In this document: positions 1 to 8,123 of the stretch, piece after piece
Layout of the letters: each line of letters begins with the position of its first letter
How positions within the stretch are numbered: position 1 is the stretch's first letter
Source of the DNA: Dorea sp.
GTDB taxonomy: Bacteria; Bacillota; Clostridia; Lachnospirales; Lachnospiraceae
Assembly (NCBI GenBank): GCA_022769185.1
Contig: JALEKG010000045.1
Coordinates: forward strand, 1-34,570
Length of the DNA stretch: 34,570 bases
Direction: 5' to 3'
Notes under the pieces: generated by a model
The model's database searches: none
The model's input: only the letters and a program-made list of their open reading frames with translations
What the model was told of the DNA's origin: nothing
Position numbers and translations under genes: made by a program

Positions 1-171
1 TTCGCAGCAATCAGTTATGGATACGTATACAATGCATTGTTCGGAGGAGCGATCAAGTTCACAACTGCATGTATTATCATTGCAGTGATTGCATTCGTTG
101 CAGTTGCACTTCTGGTTGTTCTGGACAAACCGTTAACAGCACTGGTAGAAAAAAAGGATGAAGAAAAATAA
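1..171 (+). CDS. POT-family peptide transporter, C-terminal end only (partial)
   Basis: The window opens inside this gene. The frame from base 1 gives 56 residues ending at TAA 169-171, starting FAAISYGYVYNALFGG and finishing with a charged EKKDEEK tail. It matches the C-terminus of the transporter encoded at 2374-3759 almost residue for residue, including the FTTACII and VVLDKPLT segments, so it is a paralogue. The family (POT/PTR2, major facilitator superfamily) imports di- and tripeptides with protons across the cytoplasmic membrane. What is visible is the last transmembrane helix and the cytoplasmic tail. It lies 126 bases upstream of a proline-specific aminopeptidase, so the pair probably takes up and degrades peptides. 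The 5' part, and whether it is intact, cannot be judged from here. Confidence 0.85.
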   Translation, partial: FAAISYGYVYNALFGGAIKFTTACIIIAVIAFVAVALLVVLDKPLTALVEKKDEEK

Positions 172-202
172 AGTAGATTATTAGAATAAAATAGTGTACA
201 AT

Positions 203-253
203 AATATTAGGATTGCGGAGTTACATATCATATACCCTGACAATCCTAATATT
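203..253. repeat. 13-bp perfect inverted repeat between transporter and pepP copy 1
   Basis: AATATTAGGATTG (203-215) is repeated inverted as CAATCCTAATATT (241-253), with a 25-base spacer. No T-run follows, so it does not look like a Rho-independent terminator. It could be an mRNA-processing or stabilising hairpin, or an operator for an internal promoter. The equivalent gap in the second transporter-peptidase unit (3760-3808) is only 49 bases and lacks it. Confidence 0.7.
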
Positions 254-297
254 CATTGTGGGGAAAACCCGATTATAACTATTAGGAGGCGTTAAAA

Positions 298-2085
298 ATG
301 AGTATTCCTGAAAGATTAACTAATTTACGTGCAAAGATGGCAGAAAAAGAAATCGATGTTTATGTCGTTCCGACAGCAGACTTCCATCAGAGTGAATATG
401 TGGGAGAATATTTTAAAGCAAGAAAGTATATTACCGGATTTTCTGGTTCTGCAGGTACTGCTGTGATTACAAAAGATGAGGCTCGTCTTTGGACGGATGG
501 ACGTTACTTTATCCAGGCAGCAAAGCAGCTTGAGAATACAACGGTAGAGCTGATGAAGATGGGAGAGCCTGGAGTACCGGAGCTTACCGCTTATCTGGAA
601 GATGTTTTGAAACCAGGTGATACTCTTGGATTTGACGGACGCGTTGTTTCTGTTGGAGAGGGACAGGAGTATGCAGATATTGCTGCAAAGAAACAGGCTA
701 AGGTAGCTTATCATGAAGATCTGATCGATCTGATCTGGGAAGATCGTCCGGAGATGTCAAAGGCACCGGCATTTTCTCTTGGAATCGAATATGCCGGAGA
801 GTCAGCGGCAGATAAATTAAAGAGAACTCGTGAAGAGATGGCTAAAGCCGGAGCTAATACACATGTTCTCACGACCCTGGATGATATCTGCTGGACACTG
901 AATATCCGTGGAGATGATATTGAATTCTTCCCGCTGATTCTGTCTTATGCAATCATCACGATGGACAGCATGGAGCTTTACATTGATGAAAGTAAATTAA
1001 ATGATGAGATTCGTGCTCAGTTCGCAGAATTGAATGTACACACCCATCCATATAATGATATCTATGAAGATATCCGTAAACTGGATGAAAGTACAGTCAT
1101 CATGCTGGATCCGGGCAAATTGAACTACGCTTTGTACAATAATATACCAGAGAATGTGAAACAGGTAGAAGAAAGAAACCCGGCTATCCTTATGAAGGCA
1201 ATTAAGAATCCGGTAGAGGTGGAGAATATCCGTAAAGCACAGATCAAGGACAGTGTTGCTCATATAAGATTCATGAAATGGTTGAAAGAAAATGTAGGCA
1301 AGATGAGGATTACCGAAATGAGTGCTACGGAGAAGCTGGATGAATTCCGTGCCGAGATGGGTAACTTTATCCGTCCAAGTTTTGAACCAATTGCATCTTA
1401 TGGAGAACACGGAGCTATTGTTCACTATACATCATCACCAGAGACAGATGTAGAACTGAAAGAGGGAAGCTTCTTCCTGACAGATACAGGTGCAGGATTC
1501 TGGGAAGGATCTACAGATGTAACAAGAACTTACGCGCTTGGTGAAGTTTCACAGCAGATGAAGGATGACTTTACACTGGTTGCAATCAGTAACCTGTCAC
1601 TTGGAAATGCAAAATTCCTGGAAGGTTGTACCGGACTGGTACTGGATGTTCTTTCCCGAAAACCATTCTGGGATCGTAATCTGAACTTCAATCATGGAAC
1701 CGGACATGGAGTAGGATATCTTCTGAATATTCATGAGGGACCTGCTGGTTTCCGCTGGAAATATCGTAAAGGTGAGACGGAAGTATTGCGTGAAGGCATG
1801 GTTATCACAGATGAGCCAGGAATCTATATTGAAGGATCTCACGGAATCCGTCTGGAGAATGAGCTTCTTTGCTGTAAGGGTGAGAAGAATGAGTATGGAC
1901 AGTTCATGTACTTCGATGCAATTACATTGATTCCGATGGATTTGGATGCAATTAATCCGGATTTCATGACAGCAGAAGAGAAGAAACTGTTAAATGACTA
2001 CCATAAGAAAGTATTTGATACCATTTCTCCTTATCTGAATGAAGAGGAAACAGAATGGCTTGCAAAATATACAAGAGCAATTTAG
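298..2085 (+). CDS. pepP: Xaa-Pro aminopeptidase, M24B family (copy 1)
   Basis: This gene encodes a 595-residue cytosolic metallo-aminopeptidase that removes N-terminal residues preceding proline. It has two creatinase-like N-terminal domains (about residues 1-310) and a C-terminal pita-bread domain. All five metal ligands of the M24 family are visible: D396 (TDTGAG), D407 (STDVTRT), H470 (NHGTGHGVG), E506 (TDEPGIY) and E520 (RLENELL), so it should bind two divalent metals. The length fits the long, three-domain branch of the family. The start at 298 has AGGAGG at 283-288. A second, nearly identical copy lies at 3809-5599, and both copies follow a POT transporter, so peptide uptake and Xaa-Pro cleavage are coupled. 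A strong terminator follows at 2109-2155. Function is confident; the substrate range is not visible. Confidence 0.93.
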   Translation: MSIPERLTNLRAKMAEKEIDVYVVPTADFHQSEYVGEYFKARKYITGFSGSAGTAVITKDEARLWTDGRYFIQAAKQLENTTVELMKMGEPGVPELTAYLEDVLKPGDTLGFDGRVVSVGEGQEYADIAAKKQAKVAYHEDLIDLIWEDRPEMSKAPAFSLGIEYAGESAADKLKRTREEMAKAGANTHVLTTLDDICWTLNIRGDDIEFFPLILSYAIITMDSMELYIDESKLNDEIRAQFAELNVHTHPYNDIYEDIRKLDESTVIMLDPGKLNYALYNNIPENVKQVEERNPAILMKAIKNPVEVENIRKAQIKDSVAHIRFMKWLKENVGKMRITEMSATEKLDEFRAEMGNFIRPSFEPIASYGEHGAIVHYTSSPETDVELKEGSFFLTDTGAGFWEGSTDVTRTYALGEVSQQMKDDFTLVAISNLSLGNAKFLEGCTGLVLDVLSRKPFWDRNLNFNHGTGHGVGYLLNIHEGPAGFRWKYRKGETEVLREGMVITDEPGIYIEGSHGIRLENELLCCKGEKNEYGQFMYFDAITLIPMDLDAINPDFMTAEEKKLLNDYHKKVFDTISPYLNEEETEWLAKYTRAI

Positions 2086-2108
2086 TATCGGCTGAAGTAT
2101 TATAAAAA

Positions 2109-2155
2109 GGTAGCAGGGCATATCAAAGAGAGATATACCCTGTTGCCTTTTTTTT
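2109..2155 (+). terminator. Rho-independent terminator after pepP copy 1
   Basis: The arms GGTAGCAGGGCATATC (2109-2124) and GATATACCCTGTTGCC (2132-2147) pair over 16 bases with G-U pairs, and eight T residues follow (2148-2155). It separates the first transporter-peptidase unit from the second. Confidence 0.93.
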
Positions 2156-2203
2156 GTTTGAAAATACTAAGTTAGATCTTGAAAAATGAAATTAAAAATA
2201 AAA

Positions 2204-2244
2204 ATATCCAATTTTATTAGAAAGCTTGACATAAAATTGGATAT
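2204..2244. promoter_or_regulatory. 14-bp perfect palindrome, candidate operator
   Basis: ATATCCAATTTTAT (2204-2217) recurs inverted as ATAAAATTGGATAT (2231-2244), with a 13-base spacer. The right arm begins at the last base of the -35 box of the 2226-2254 promoter and runs into its spacer, so a bound dimer would block RNA polymerase. The binding protein is unknown. The GntR-family regulator at 5710-6417 is a nearby candidate by position only. Confidence 0.65.
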
Positions 2245-2254
2245 ATTATATAAT
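2226..2254 (+). promoter_or_regulatory. Consensus sigma-A promoter of the second transporter-pepP unit
   Basis: TTGACA (2226-2231) and TATAAT (2249-2254) are separated by 17 bases, an exact match to the housekeeping consensus. It points at the transporter reading frame that starts at 2374, leaving a leader of about 115 bases. The 2204-2244 palindrome overlaps it. Confidence 0.88.
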
Positions 2255-2373
2255 TCTATATAGATTATTAATAATTTATAATTTACAATTATTAATGTAC
2301 GGATAAGCATCTTGTATCTGGTAAGTGGATGCTATTACTATTGAGAAGGGGTGTTAAGAAGGAGGAAAGAAAA

Positions 2374-3759
2374 GTGAGTACACAAACGAAAAACAAGTAT
2401 TCCCTGGGATTCTGGGCGTGTGCTACCACAGAGATTTTTGAACGTTTCTCTTAGTATCTGGGACGTTCCATTCTTTTAATCTTTGTAGCGGCAAGTGTAG
2501 CAACCGGAGGCCTTGGACTATCAGAAGGGGAAGCAGCAACCATGCAGTCGCAGTTGACAGCATTTTCTTATGGATTGCCAATTATCTGTTCAGTTCTTTG
2601 CGACCGTCTGATCGGCGCAAGATATACGACACCGGTCGGCATGCTTCTGTGCGGTATCGGTTACTGGTGTGGTTCCATTGCAACCGACAGCAAGATGATT
2701 TATGCTATGATCTGGTGTATCAGTATCGGTCTTGCATTCTATAAGCCTGGAACACTGCTGGGACGTCTTGTAAAAGAAGATCAACTGGACGGAGCATATT
2801 CTATCCGTTACGGTCTGTGCAATATTGGTGCATTTGCAGGTCCGTTCCTGGTAGGTATCCTGTATAAGGATGTATTTGGACATGGTGACGTAATGGGATA
2901 TCGTCCATGCTTTAAGATTGCAGCAGTCCTGATGATCGTTGGTGCAATCTGGTTTACAGTGGGAAGCCGTTTTATGGGAGATATCGGAAAGCAGCCGTTT
3001 AAGAGAACTTTAAATGATGAAGAAAAAGCTCGTGAGGCAGCAAAGAAAGATAAACAGAAAGAAGAAAAGAAAGTTCCTTACACTAAGGTAGAGAAAAAGA
3101 GAATTGGTGCAATCTTCTTGATTTCCGCATTCGCTATTGTTTTCTGGATCTTCTGGTATCTGGCATACCTTCCGGTATATTATTACTGGGAAGCAAATGC
3201 AGACTGGGTAGTTGCTGGATATGAGGTTCCTCTTACATGGTTTGATGCAGCAAATGCATTGCTCTGTGTACTGGTTGGTGTGTTTGTAACACCAAAGCTG
3301 TGGAATTATCTCAGCAGCAGACCACAAGGTGATATGAGCATCTATAAGAAATGTGCATTGGGTATCGGAACTCTTGGTGTGGGTTATATTTATTTTGCAC
3401 TTCTTGATGTTATGCGTGGAGACGGACAGATCAGCTGTCTGTGGATGATCATCTTTGCATTGTTTATTACATTAGGTGAGATGTTCTTCTCTCCACTGGG
3501 ATCTTCATTTATTGCAAAATATGCACCAAGTCGTCTTTACGCTACAATGGGATCTGTATGGGGATTTGCAATCTTCTTTGCAGCAATGGGATATGGTTAT
3601 CTGTATAATGGATTGTTCGGTGGATCCATGAACTTTACAACCGCATGTATTATTGTTGCAGTTGTTGCTTTTATTGCGGTAATTCTTTTAGTTGTTTTGG
3701 ATAAACCGTTAACTTCTTTGGTAAAAAGTTCAGATGAAGAAGACAAAGAAAATAAATAA
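2374..3759 (+). pseudogene. POT-family peptide transporter with in-frame amber codon
   Basis: The frame starts at GTG 2374, after AAGGAGG, and runs to TAA 3757-3759 (462 codons). It is interrupted once, by TAG at 2452-2454 (codon 27). The interruption falls in the family signature ExxERFxYY: the sequence reads TEIFERFS, amber, YLGRS, so the first tyrosine of the motif is lost. Downstream the frame is open and typical of POT/PTR2 proton-coupled peptide transporters, with many hydrophobic helices, a charged loop around codons 210-235 and a C-terminus matching the paralogue at 1-171. A restart at ATG 2542 would lack the first helix and the proton-coupling ExxER motif. The alternatives are a recent nonsense mutation, amber suppression or a base-call error. 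Strong promoter and ribosome-site signals remain, so decay, if real, is recent. Confidence 0.8.
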
Positions 3760-3808
3760 TGTTAGTAAAGAATTAAAATAAATTTAAATTAAGGGAGAGG
3801 TGTAAGAA

Positions 3809-5599
3809 ATGAGTAAAATTCCTGAGAGATTAAAGAATTTACGTGCAAAGATGGAAGAAAAAGGTATCGATGTTTACATAGTGCCTACCGCAGACTTTCA
3901 TCAGAACGAGTATGTAGGAGAGTATTTTAAAGCAAGAAATTATATTACTGGATTTTCTGGTTCGGCAGGTACTGCTGTTATTACAAAAGACGAGGCGCGT
4001 CTGTGGACGGACGGACGTTATTTTATCCAGGCAGCGCAGCAGCTTAAAGATACAACAGTAGAACTGATGAAGATGGGCGAGCCTGGAGTACCGAGACTTA
4101 CAGAATATCTGGAAGATATCCTGAAGCCAGGGGACACTCTCGGATTTGACGGACGTGTTGTATCTGTTGGTGAGGGTGAAGAATATGCAGCAGTTGCAGA
4201 GAAAAAACAGGCAAAAGTAGAGTATCATGAAGATCTGATCGATCTGATCTGGGAAGATCGTCCGGAACTTTCAAAGGCTCCTGCATTTTCACTGGGGATT
4301 GAATATACAGGAGAATCTGCAGCAGATAAATTAAAGAGAATTCGTGAAGAGATGGAAAAGGCAGGGGCAAATGTTCATGTACTTACAACTCTTGATGATA
4401 TCTGCTGGACACTGAATATCCGTGGTGATGACATCGATTTCTTCCCATTGGTATTGTCTTATGCAATTATTAAGATGGATAGCATGGAACTGTATGTTGA
4501 TGAGAACAAATTAAATGATGAGATCCGGGCACAGTTGGCAGAGCTGAATGTGAACCTGCATCCATATAATGATATCTATAAAGATATTTGCGATTTGGAT
4601 GAGTCTACGGTGGCTTTGATCGATCCAGATAAATTAAACTATGCGTTGTACAATAATATTCCTGCAAATGTAAGAAAAGTGGAAGCACAGAATCCTTCTA
4701 TTCTTATGAAATGTGTGAAGAACCCGGTAGAGGTTGAGAATATTCGTAAAGCACAGATCAAGGACAGTGTTGCACATGTAAGATTTATGAAATGGCTGAA
4801 AGAAAATGTGGGTAAGATGAAGATTACCGAGATGAGTGCAACGGAAAAACTGGATGAGTTCCGTGCTGAGATGGGTAATTTCATCCGTCCGAGTTTTGAG
4901 CCAATCGCATCTTATGGAGAACATGGAGCAATTGTACATTATGTATCTACTCCGGAAACAGATGTGGAATTGAAAGAAGGAAGTTTCTTCCTGACAGATA
5001 CAGGTGCAGGATTCTGGGAAGGTTCTACAGATGTAACAAGAACATATGCACTGGGTGAAGTTTCTCAGCAGATGAAGGATGATTTTACGCTGGTTGCTAT
5101 CAGTAATCTTTCACTTGGAAGTGCGAAATTTCTGCAGGGTTGTACCGGTATTGTATTGGATCTCCTTACCAGAAAGCCGTTCTGGGATCGTAATCTGAAC
5201 TTTAATCACGGTACCGGACATGGAGTAGGATATCTTCTGAATATCCATGAGGGACCTGCAAGTTTCCGTTGGAGATATGTAAAAGGTGATACAGCGGTAT
5301 TACAGGAAGGTATGGTTATTACAGATGAGCCAGGAATCTACATTGAAGGATCTCATGGTATCCGTCTGGAGAACGAGCTTCTCTGCTGCAAGGGTGAGAA
5401 GAATGAATATGGACAGTTTATGTATTTTGATGAAATTACACTGATCCCAATGGACCTGGATGCAATTAATCCGGATTTCATGACAGCAGAAGAGAAAAAG
5501 CTCTTAAATAATTATCATAAAAAAGTATACGACACCATTTCTCCTTATCTGAATGATGAGGAAAAAGAATGGCTTGCGAAGTATACAAGAGCAGTCTAA
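3809..5599 (+). CDS. pepP: Xaa-Pro aminopeptidase, M24B family (copy 2)
   Basis: This gene encodes a 596-residue paralogue of the gene at 298-2085, one residue longer near the N-terminus and otherwise collinear. By eye most residues are identical, with substitutions scattered mainly in the N-terminal domains. The metal ligands are conserved as D397, D408, H471, E507 and E521, so it should be an active Xaa-Pro peptidase in the cytosol. The ribosome site GGGAGAGG lies just before ATG 3809. It follows the amber-containing transporter by 49 bases and would be co-transcribed from the promoter at 2226-2254, so polarity from the premature stop could lower its expression. The reason for keeping two copies is not visible; dosage or divergent specificity are both possible. 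Confidence 0.93.
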   Translation: MSKIPERLKNLRAKMEEKGIDVYIVPTADFHQNEYVGEYFKARNYITGFSGSAGTAVITKDEARLWTDGRYFIQAAQQLKDTTVELMKMGEPGVPRLTEYLEDILKPGDTLGFDGRVVSVGEGEEYAAVAEKKQAKVEYHEDLIDLIWEDRPELSKAPAFSLGIEYTGESAADKLKRIREEMEKAGANVHVLTTLDDICWTLNIRGDDIDFFPLVLSYAIIKMDSMELYVDENKLNDEIRAQLAELNVNLHPYNDIYKDICDLDESTVALIDPDKLNYALYNNIPANVRKVEAQNPSILMKCVKNPVEVENIRKAQIKDSVAHVRFMKWLKENVGKMKITEMSATEKLDEFRAEMGNFIRPSFEPIASYGEHGAIVHYVSTPETDVELKEGSFFLTDTGAGFWEGSTDVTRTYALGEVSQQMKDDFTLVAISNLSLGSAKFLQGCTGIVLDLLTRKPFWDRNLNFNHGTGHGVGYLLNIHEGPASFRWRYVKGDTAVLQEGMVITDEPGIYIEGSHGIRLENELLCCKGEKNEYGQFMYFDEITLIPMDLDAINPDFMTAEEKKLLNNYHKKVYDTISPYLNDEEKEWLAKYTRAV

Positions 5600-5627
5600 T
5601 ATCCAAATGGCCTATAGATAGATTGAA

Positions 5628-5665
5628 AAGTGCCGGGACGCATGAATTGATGCGCCCCGGCACTT
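5628..5665. terminator. Strong GC-rich hairpin between convergent genes
   Basis: AAGTGCCGGGACGCAT (5628-5643) pairs with ATGCGCCCCGGCACTT (5650-5665) around a 6-base loop. The minus-strand reading is followed by TTTTC and the plus-strand one by GTAAATTT. It lies between the 3' ends of pepP copy 2 and the minus-strand GntR gene and probably serves both. Confidence 0.85.
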
Positions 5666-5709
5666 GTAAATTTCAATGAAAAATAACATTAACAGATTTT
5701 TATGTAGTT

Positions 5710-6417
5710 TTAAGAAAAGGCAGGCGGGTTGATGATATCAAAAGAAAATGGGAAATCAGCTTCTTTTATTTTCTTTTCCTTTACCATATATTCTACCGAA
5801 TTTTTATAGTGTTTGGAGATAATGTCACAAATAGCCTGACAGTCTCTGGTCAGATAGATGTCATAGATCTCTTTGTGGACATTATACTGTCTCATAGTGA
5901 CAGTATCTTTGTGGTCTGCCTGTTCGTAAAATGTGAAAAATGTGGCAAAATCTAAAGAATTCCATGCCTTCGTAAGGTAAGGCATATGTGCTTCATGAAT
6001 CAGGACTGTATGGAATTTATTGTCGAAAATAATTGGTTCTGTAAAATCAGAACCATCCATATTTTTCATGGATTCTAAGATATCAGCCATTTCATGAAAG
6101 GCTTTGTCTGAAATGTTACCGCGGCAGGCACGGGCAGCTGTAAGTTCATAAGAACCACGGATCAACAGCGCTTCAACGACATTCTGGAAAGAAATATCTC
6201 TTACAGAGCAACCCACGTTACGGGTGTATACAACCAGTCCTTCCTGCTCCAACTGACGGAGCGCTTCACGTACAGGGCCATGACTGACTCCAAATTTTTC
6301 AGCTAACTCAGATTCGGTAATACGCATACCTAGCTCCAGTTCATGATAAAGTATTTTTTTTCGAATGGCATCTGCTACCTGTTCACGCAGAGTTTTGTGG
6401 TGGATAATATTCTTCAT
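5710..6417 (-). CDS. GntR-family transcriptional regulator (FCD/FadR subfamily)
   Basis: The product is 235 residues if translation begins at the ATG read from 6417, which follows AAAGGAAC. An upstream in-frame ATG at 6444 has no good ribosome site. The N-terminal winged helix (about residues 6-70) contains LREQVADAIRKKIL and the recognition region ESELAEKFGVSHGPVREALRQLEQEGL, typical of GntR. The rest (about 80-220) is an all-helical FCD ligand domain with conserved His residues (KFHTVLIHEAH) that usually hold a metal and an organic acid. It is transcribed alone, convergent with pepP copy 2 and divergent from the epimerase-like gene at 6644. Its ligand and targets are unknown; regulation of the adjacent peptide-use unit or the sugar gene is inference from position. 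Confidence 0.88.
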   Translation of the reverse strand: MKNIIHHKTLREQVADAIRKKILYHELELGMRITESELAEKFGVSHGPVREALRQLEQEGLVVYTRNVGCSVRDISFQNVVEALLIRGSYELTAARACRGNISDKAFHEMADILESMKNMDGSDFTEPIIFDNKFHTVLIHEAHMPYLTKAWNSLDFATFFTFYEQADHKDTVTMRQYNVHKEIYDIYLTRDCQAICDIISKHYKNSVEYMVKEKKIKEADFPFSFDIINPPAFS

Positions 6418-6557
6418 AAGCAACGTTCCTTTTTTTATATACAACTTTATTTTACCACAAGAAGAATGGAGAATAAATATAAAATTTCTTTATAAATATA
6501 AATATTTTTTCATTTTTATGTAGTCTGGCGGAAAAATAAAATAATTTTCTGAAAGAA

Positions 6558-6586
6558 TCACTTATATTGGGAAAAATGTGTATAAT
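6558..6586 (+). promoter_or_regulatory. Possible promoter of the epimerase-trxA pair
   Basis: A perfect TATAAT (6581-6586) sits about 60 bases before the gene at 6644. The -35 candidate TCACTT (6558-6563) is poor at 17-base spacing. The rest of the 6418-6643 intergenic region is AT-rich and holds no other clear signal. Confidence 0.4.
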
Positions 6587-6643
6587 AGAGCTTGAAGGAA
6601 TTGTCGGAAGACAGAAATTGTGAAAGGAGAGAAGATGTAGAAA

Positions 6644-7531
6644 ATGAAGTTGGAAAATTCGAAATTAATTATAACGATCAATTCCCATGGGGCAGAGCTT
6701 CGTTCTGTGAAAAATAAGGAAACAGATCGTGAATATCTCTGGAATGCAGATCCGAACTTCTGGGGACGATCCTCACCAGTGTTGTTCCCCTTTGTTGGTG
6801 GTGTCAGAGATAAGGTTTATCGTTACCAGGGAAAAGAATATCCTATGAATCAGCATGGATTTGCAAGGGATATGGATTTTGCATTCGTGAAACGGTCTGA
6901 GAATGAAGTGTGGTTTTCGCTGGATTCTGATGAGACAACCTATCAGATATATCCGTTCCGGTTTCATCTGGAGATTGGATATCATCTGGAAGAAAATGCT
7001 GTCAAAGTAATGTGGAAGGTAAAAAATACAGATGATAAAGATATGTATTTTGCGATTGGCGCACATCCTGCCTTTTTCTGTCCGATCCAGGAAGGAGAAA
7101 GACAATCAGAATGTTACCTGAATTTCAGAAAAGCAGATGGTACAGTACCGGAAAAATTCTGTAACACAGTATTTGGACAGGGTGGCCTGGTTACGGCAGA
7201 AAAGAAAGATTACATATTGCAGGATGGAATTCTTCCAATCGCGGAAGATTTGTTCGATGGAGATGCTCTTGTGATTGAAAATAACCAGGTACAAAGAGTT
7301 GCATTGATGGATCATGAGAAAAAGGAGTACCTTGCAGTTGAATTTGATGCGCCACTGGTCGGAATCTGGTCCCCTCCGAAAAAGCAGGCACCGTTTGTCT
7401 GTATTGAACCATGGTACGGAAGATGTGACAGTGAAGGATTTGAAGGTGAATTAAAAGATCGGGATTGGGAAAATATATTGGAAAGCGGAGAAGAATTCCG
7501 GGCAGAGTACAGAGTGGTTGTATTGGCATAG
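6644..7531 (+). CDS. Aldose 1-epimerase family protein (LacX-like)
   Basis: This gene encodes a 295-residue soluble protein of the galactose-mutarotase superfamily, which interconverts alpha and beta anomers of aldoses. The beta-sandwich fold is suggested by evenly spaced beta-rich segments. Recognisable pieces are SHGAELRSVK near the start, SSPVLFPFVGG, NQHGFARDM with the first candidate catalytic histidine near residue 75, IGAHPAFFCP with a second histidine near 145, and a late VEFDAPLVGIWSP followed by CIEPWYGRCD. These match the LacX-type branch better than classical GalM. The start at 6644 follows GGAGAGAAG. Thioredoxin starts 35 bases downstream, so the two are probably co-transcribed without an obvious functional link. 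The natural substrate of this branch is not established; a hexose-6-phosphate or free sugar are both possible. Confidence 0.85.
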   Translation: MKLENSKLIITINSHGAELRSVKNKETDREYLWNADPNFWGRSSPVLFPFVGGVRDKVYRYQGKEYPMNQHGFARDMDFAFVKRSENEVWFSLDSDETTYQIYPFRFHLEIGYHLEENAVKVMWKVKNTDDKDMYFAIGAHPAFFCPIQEGERQSECYLNFRKADGTVPEKFCNTVFGQGGLVTAEKKDYILQDGILPIAEDLFDGDALVIENNQVQRVALMDHEKKEYLAVEFDAPLVGIWSPPKKQAPFVCIEPWYGRCDSEGFEGELKDRDWENILESGEEFRAEYRVVVLA

Positions 7532-7566
7532 GCCATAAAAGAAAACAGACAGAAAGGAAGAAAAAT

Positions 7567-7878
7567 ATGGGAGTAATACATTTAACAAAGGAGAATTTTC
7601 AAAAAGAAGTATTAGAGGCAGAAGTTCCGGTATTGGTAGACTTTTGGGCAACCTGGTGCGGGCCGTGCCAGATGGTCGGACCGATTGTAGAGGAGCTTGC
7701 CGGAGAAGTTACGGATGCAAAGATCTGTAAGGTAGATGTGGATGACCAGCCTGAGCTGGCAAGAAAGTATCATGTGATGTCAATTCCGACATTTCTGGTG
7801 TTCCGGAATGGAGAAGTGGCGAAGCGGGATATGGGCGCAATGCCCAAGGAGCAATTAATGGAGTTGTTGAAGGCATAG
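7567..7878 (+). CDS. trxA: Thioredoxin
   Basis: The product is a 103-residue classical thioredoxin that reduces disulfides in cytosolic proteins using electrons from thioredoxin reductase. The active site is WCGPC (C31, C34), preceded by VDFWAT, and the cis-proline loop SIPTF is present. The start at 7567 (MGVIHLTKEN) is chosen because AGAAAGGAAG precedes it and because the family normally begins here. The same frame is open further upstream to 7465, but that part overlaps the epimerase gene. It ends 8 bases before a bidirectional hairpin terminator. No thioredoxin reductase lies next to it in this window. Confidence 0.95.
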   Translation: MGVIHLTKENFQKEVLEAEVPVLVDFWATWCGPCQMVGPIVEELAGEVTDAKICKVDVDDQPELARKYHVMSIPTFLVFRNGEVAKRDMGAMPKEQLMELLKA

Positions 7879-7885
7879 AATGAAT

Positions 7886-7924
7886 AAGGCATAGCTTACG
7901 ATTGGATCGAAGCTATGCCTTTTA
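7886..7924. terminator. Hairpin terminator shared by trxA and tRNA-Pro
   Basis: AAGGCATAGCTT (7886-7897) pairs perfectly with AAGCTATGCCTT (7910-7921). On the plus strand it is followed by TTTAAAA, and the minus-strand tRNA transcript also runs into it. Its position between convergent ends supports bidirectional use. Confidence 0.85.
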
Positions 7925-7927
7925 AAA

Positions 7928-8002
7928 TCGGGGTAACAGGATTCGAACCTGCGACCTCACGGCCCCCAGCCGTGCGCTCTAACCAAACTGAGCCATACCC
8001 CG
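7928..8002 (-). tRNA. tRNA-Pro, anticodon GGG
   Basis: Read on the minus strand from 8002, the cloverleaf is complete. The acceptor stem is CGGGGTA/TACCCCG with discriminator A, the D arm is GCTC...GAGC, the anticodon stem is CACGG/CCGTG around loop CTGGGGG (anticodon GGG), and the T arm is GCAGG TTCGAAT CCTGT. The C1-G72 pair and A73 are typical of bacterial proline tRNA. CCA is not encoded. The gene lies alone between trxA and dapB and ends at a hairpin terminator. Confidence 0.96.
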
Positions 8003-8010
8003 ATATGACT

Positions 8011-8039
8011 ATTCTATCGAATTACTATGAATAATGCAA
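8011..8039 (-). promoter_or_regulatory. Promoter of tRNA-Pro
   Basis: On the minus strand TTGCAT (plus 8034-8039) and TAGAAT (plus 8011-8016) are separated by 17 bases. The predicted start is a few bases before the mature tRNA 5' end. Confidence 0.75.
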
Positions 8040-8045
8040 GCGATA

Positions 8046-8075
8046 TTTTCCTTTCGAATCTTTCTGTGGTATAAT
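8046..8075 (+). promoter_or_regulatory. Extended -10 promoter of dapB
   Basis: TATAAT (8070-8075) is preceded by TGG, giving a TGn extended -10. The -35 region (TTTTCC or TTTCCT near 8046-8052) is weak. It points at dapB, leaving a leader of about 40 bases. Confidence 0.65.
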
Positions 8076-8123
8076 CAATAGCATAAGAATCGAATTTGAA
8101 TCTATGCGAAAGGAGTTTCGGTT

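Noticed and set aside
2542-3759. Treating the 405-residue frame from ATG 2542 as an intact transporter
   Set aside because: The frame continues upstream to GTG 2374 with family sequence and a proper ribosome site, interrupted by one amber codon. The shorter product would lack the first helix and the ExxER motif.
6432-6443. TATATACAA near the start of the first GntR gene, resembling the GTATAC sites at proC
   Set aside because: It is a single imperfect half-match in AT-rich sequence, with no partner site or clear promoter to go with it.
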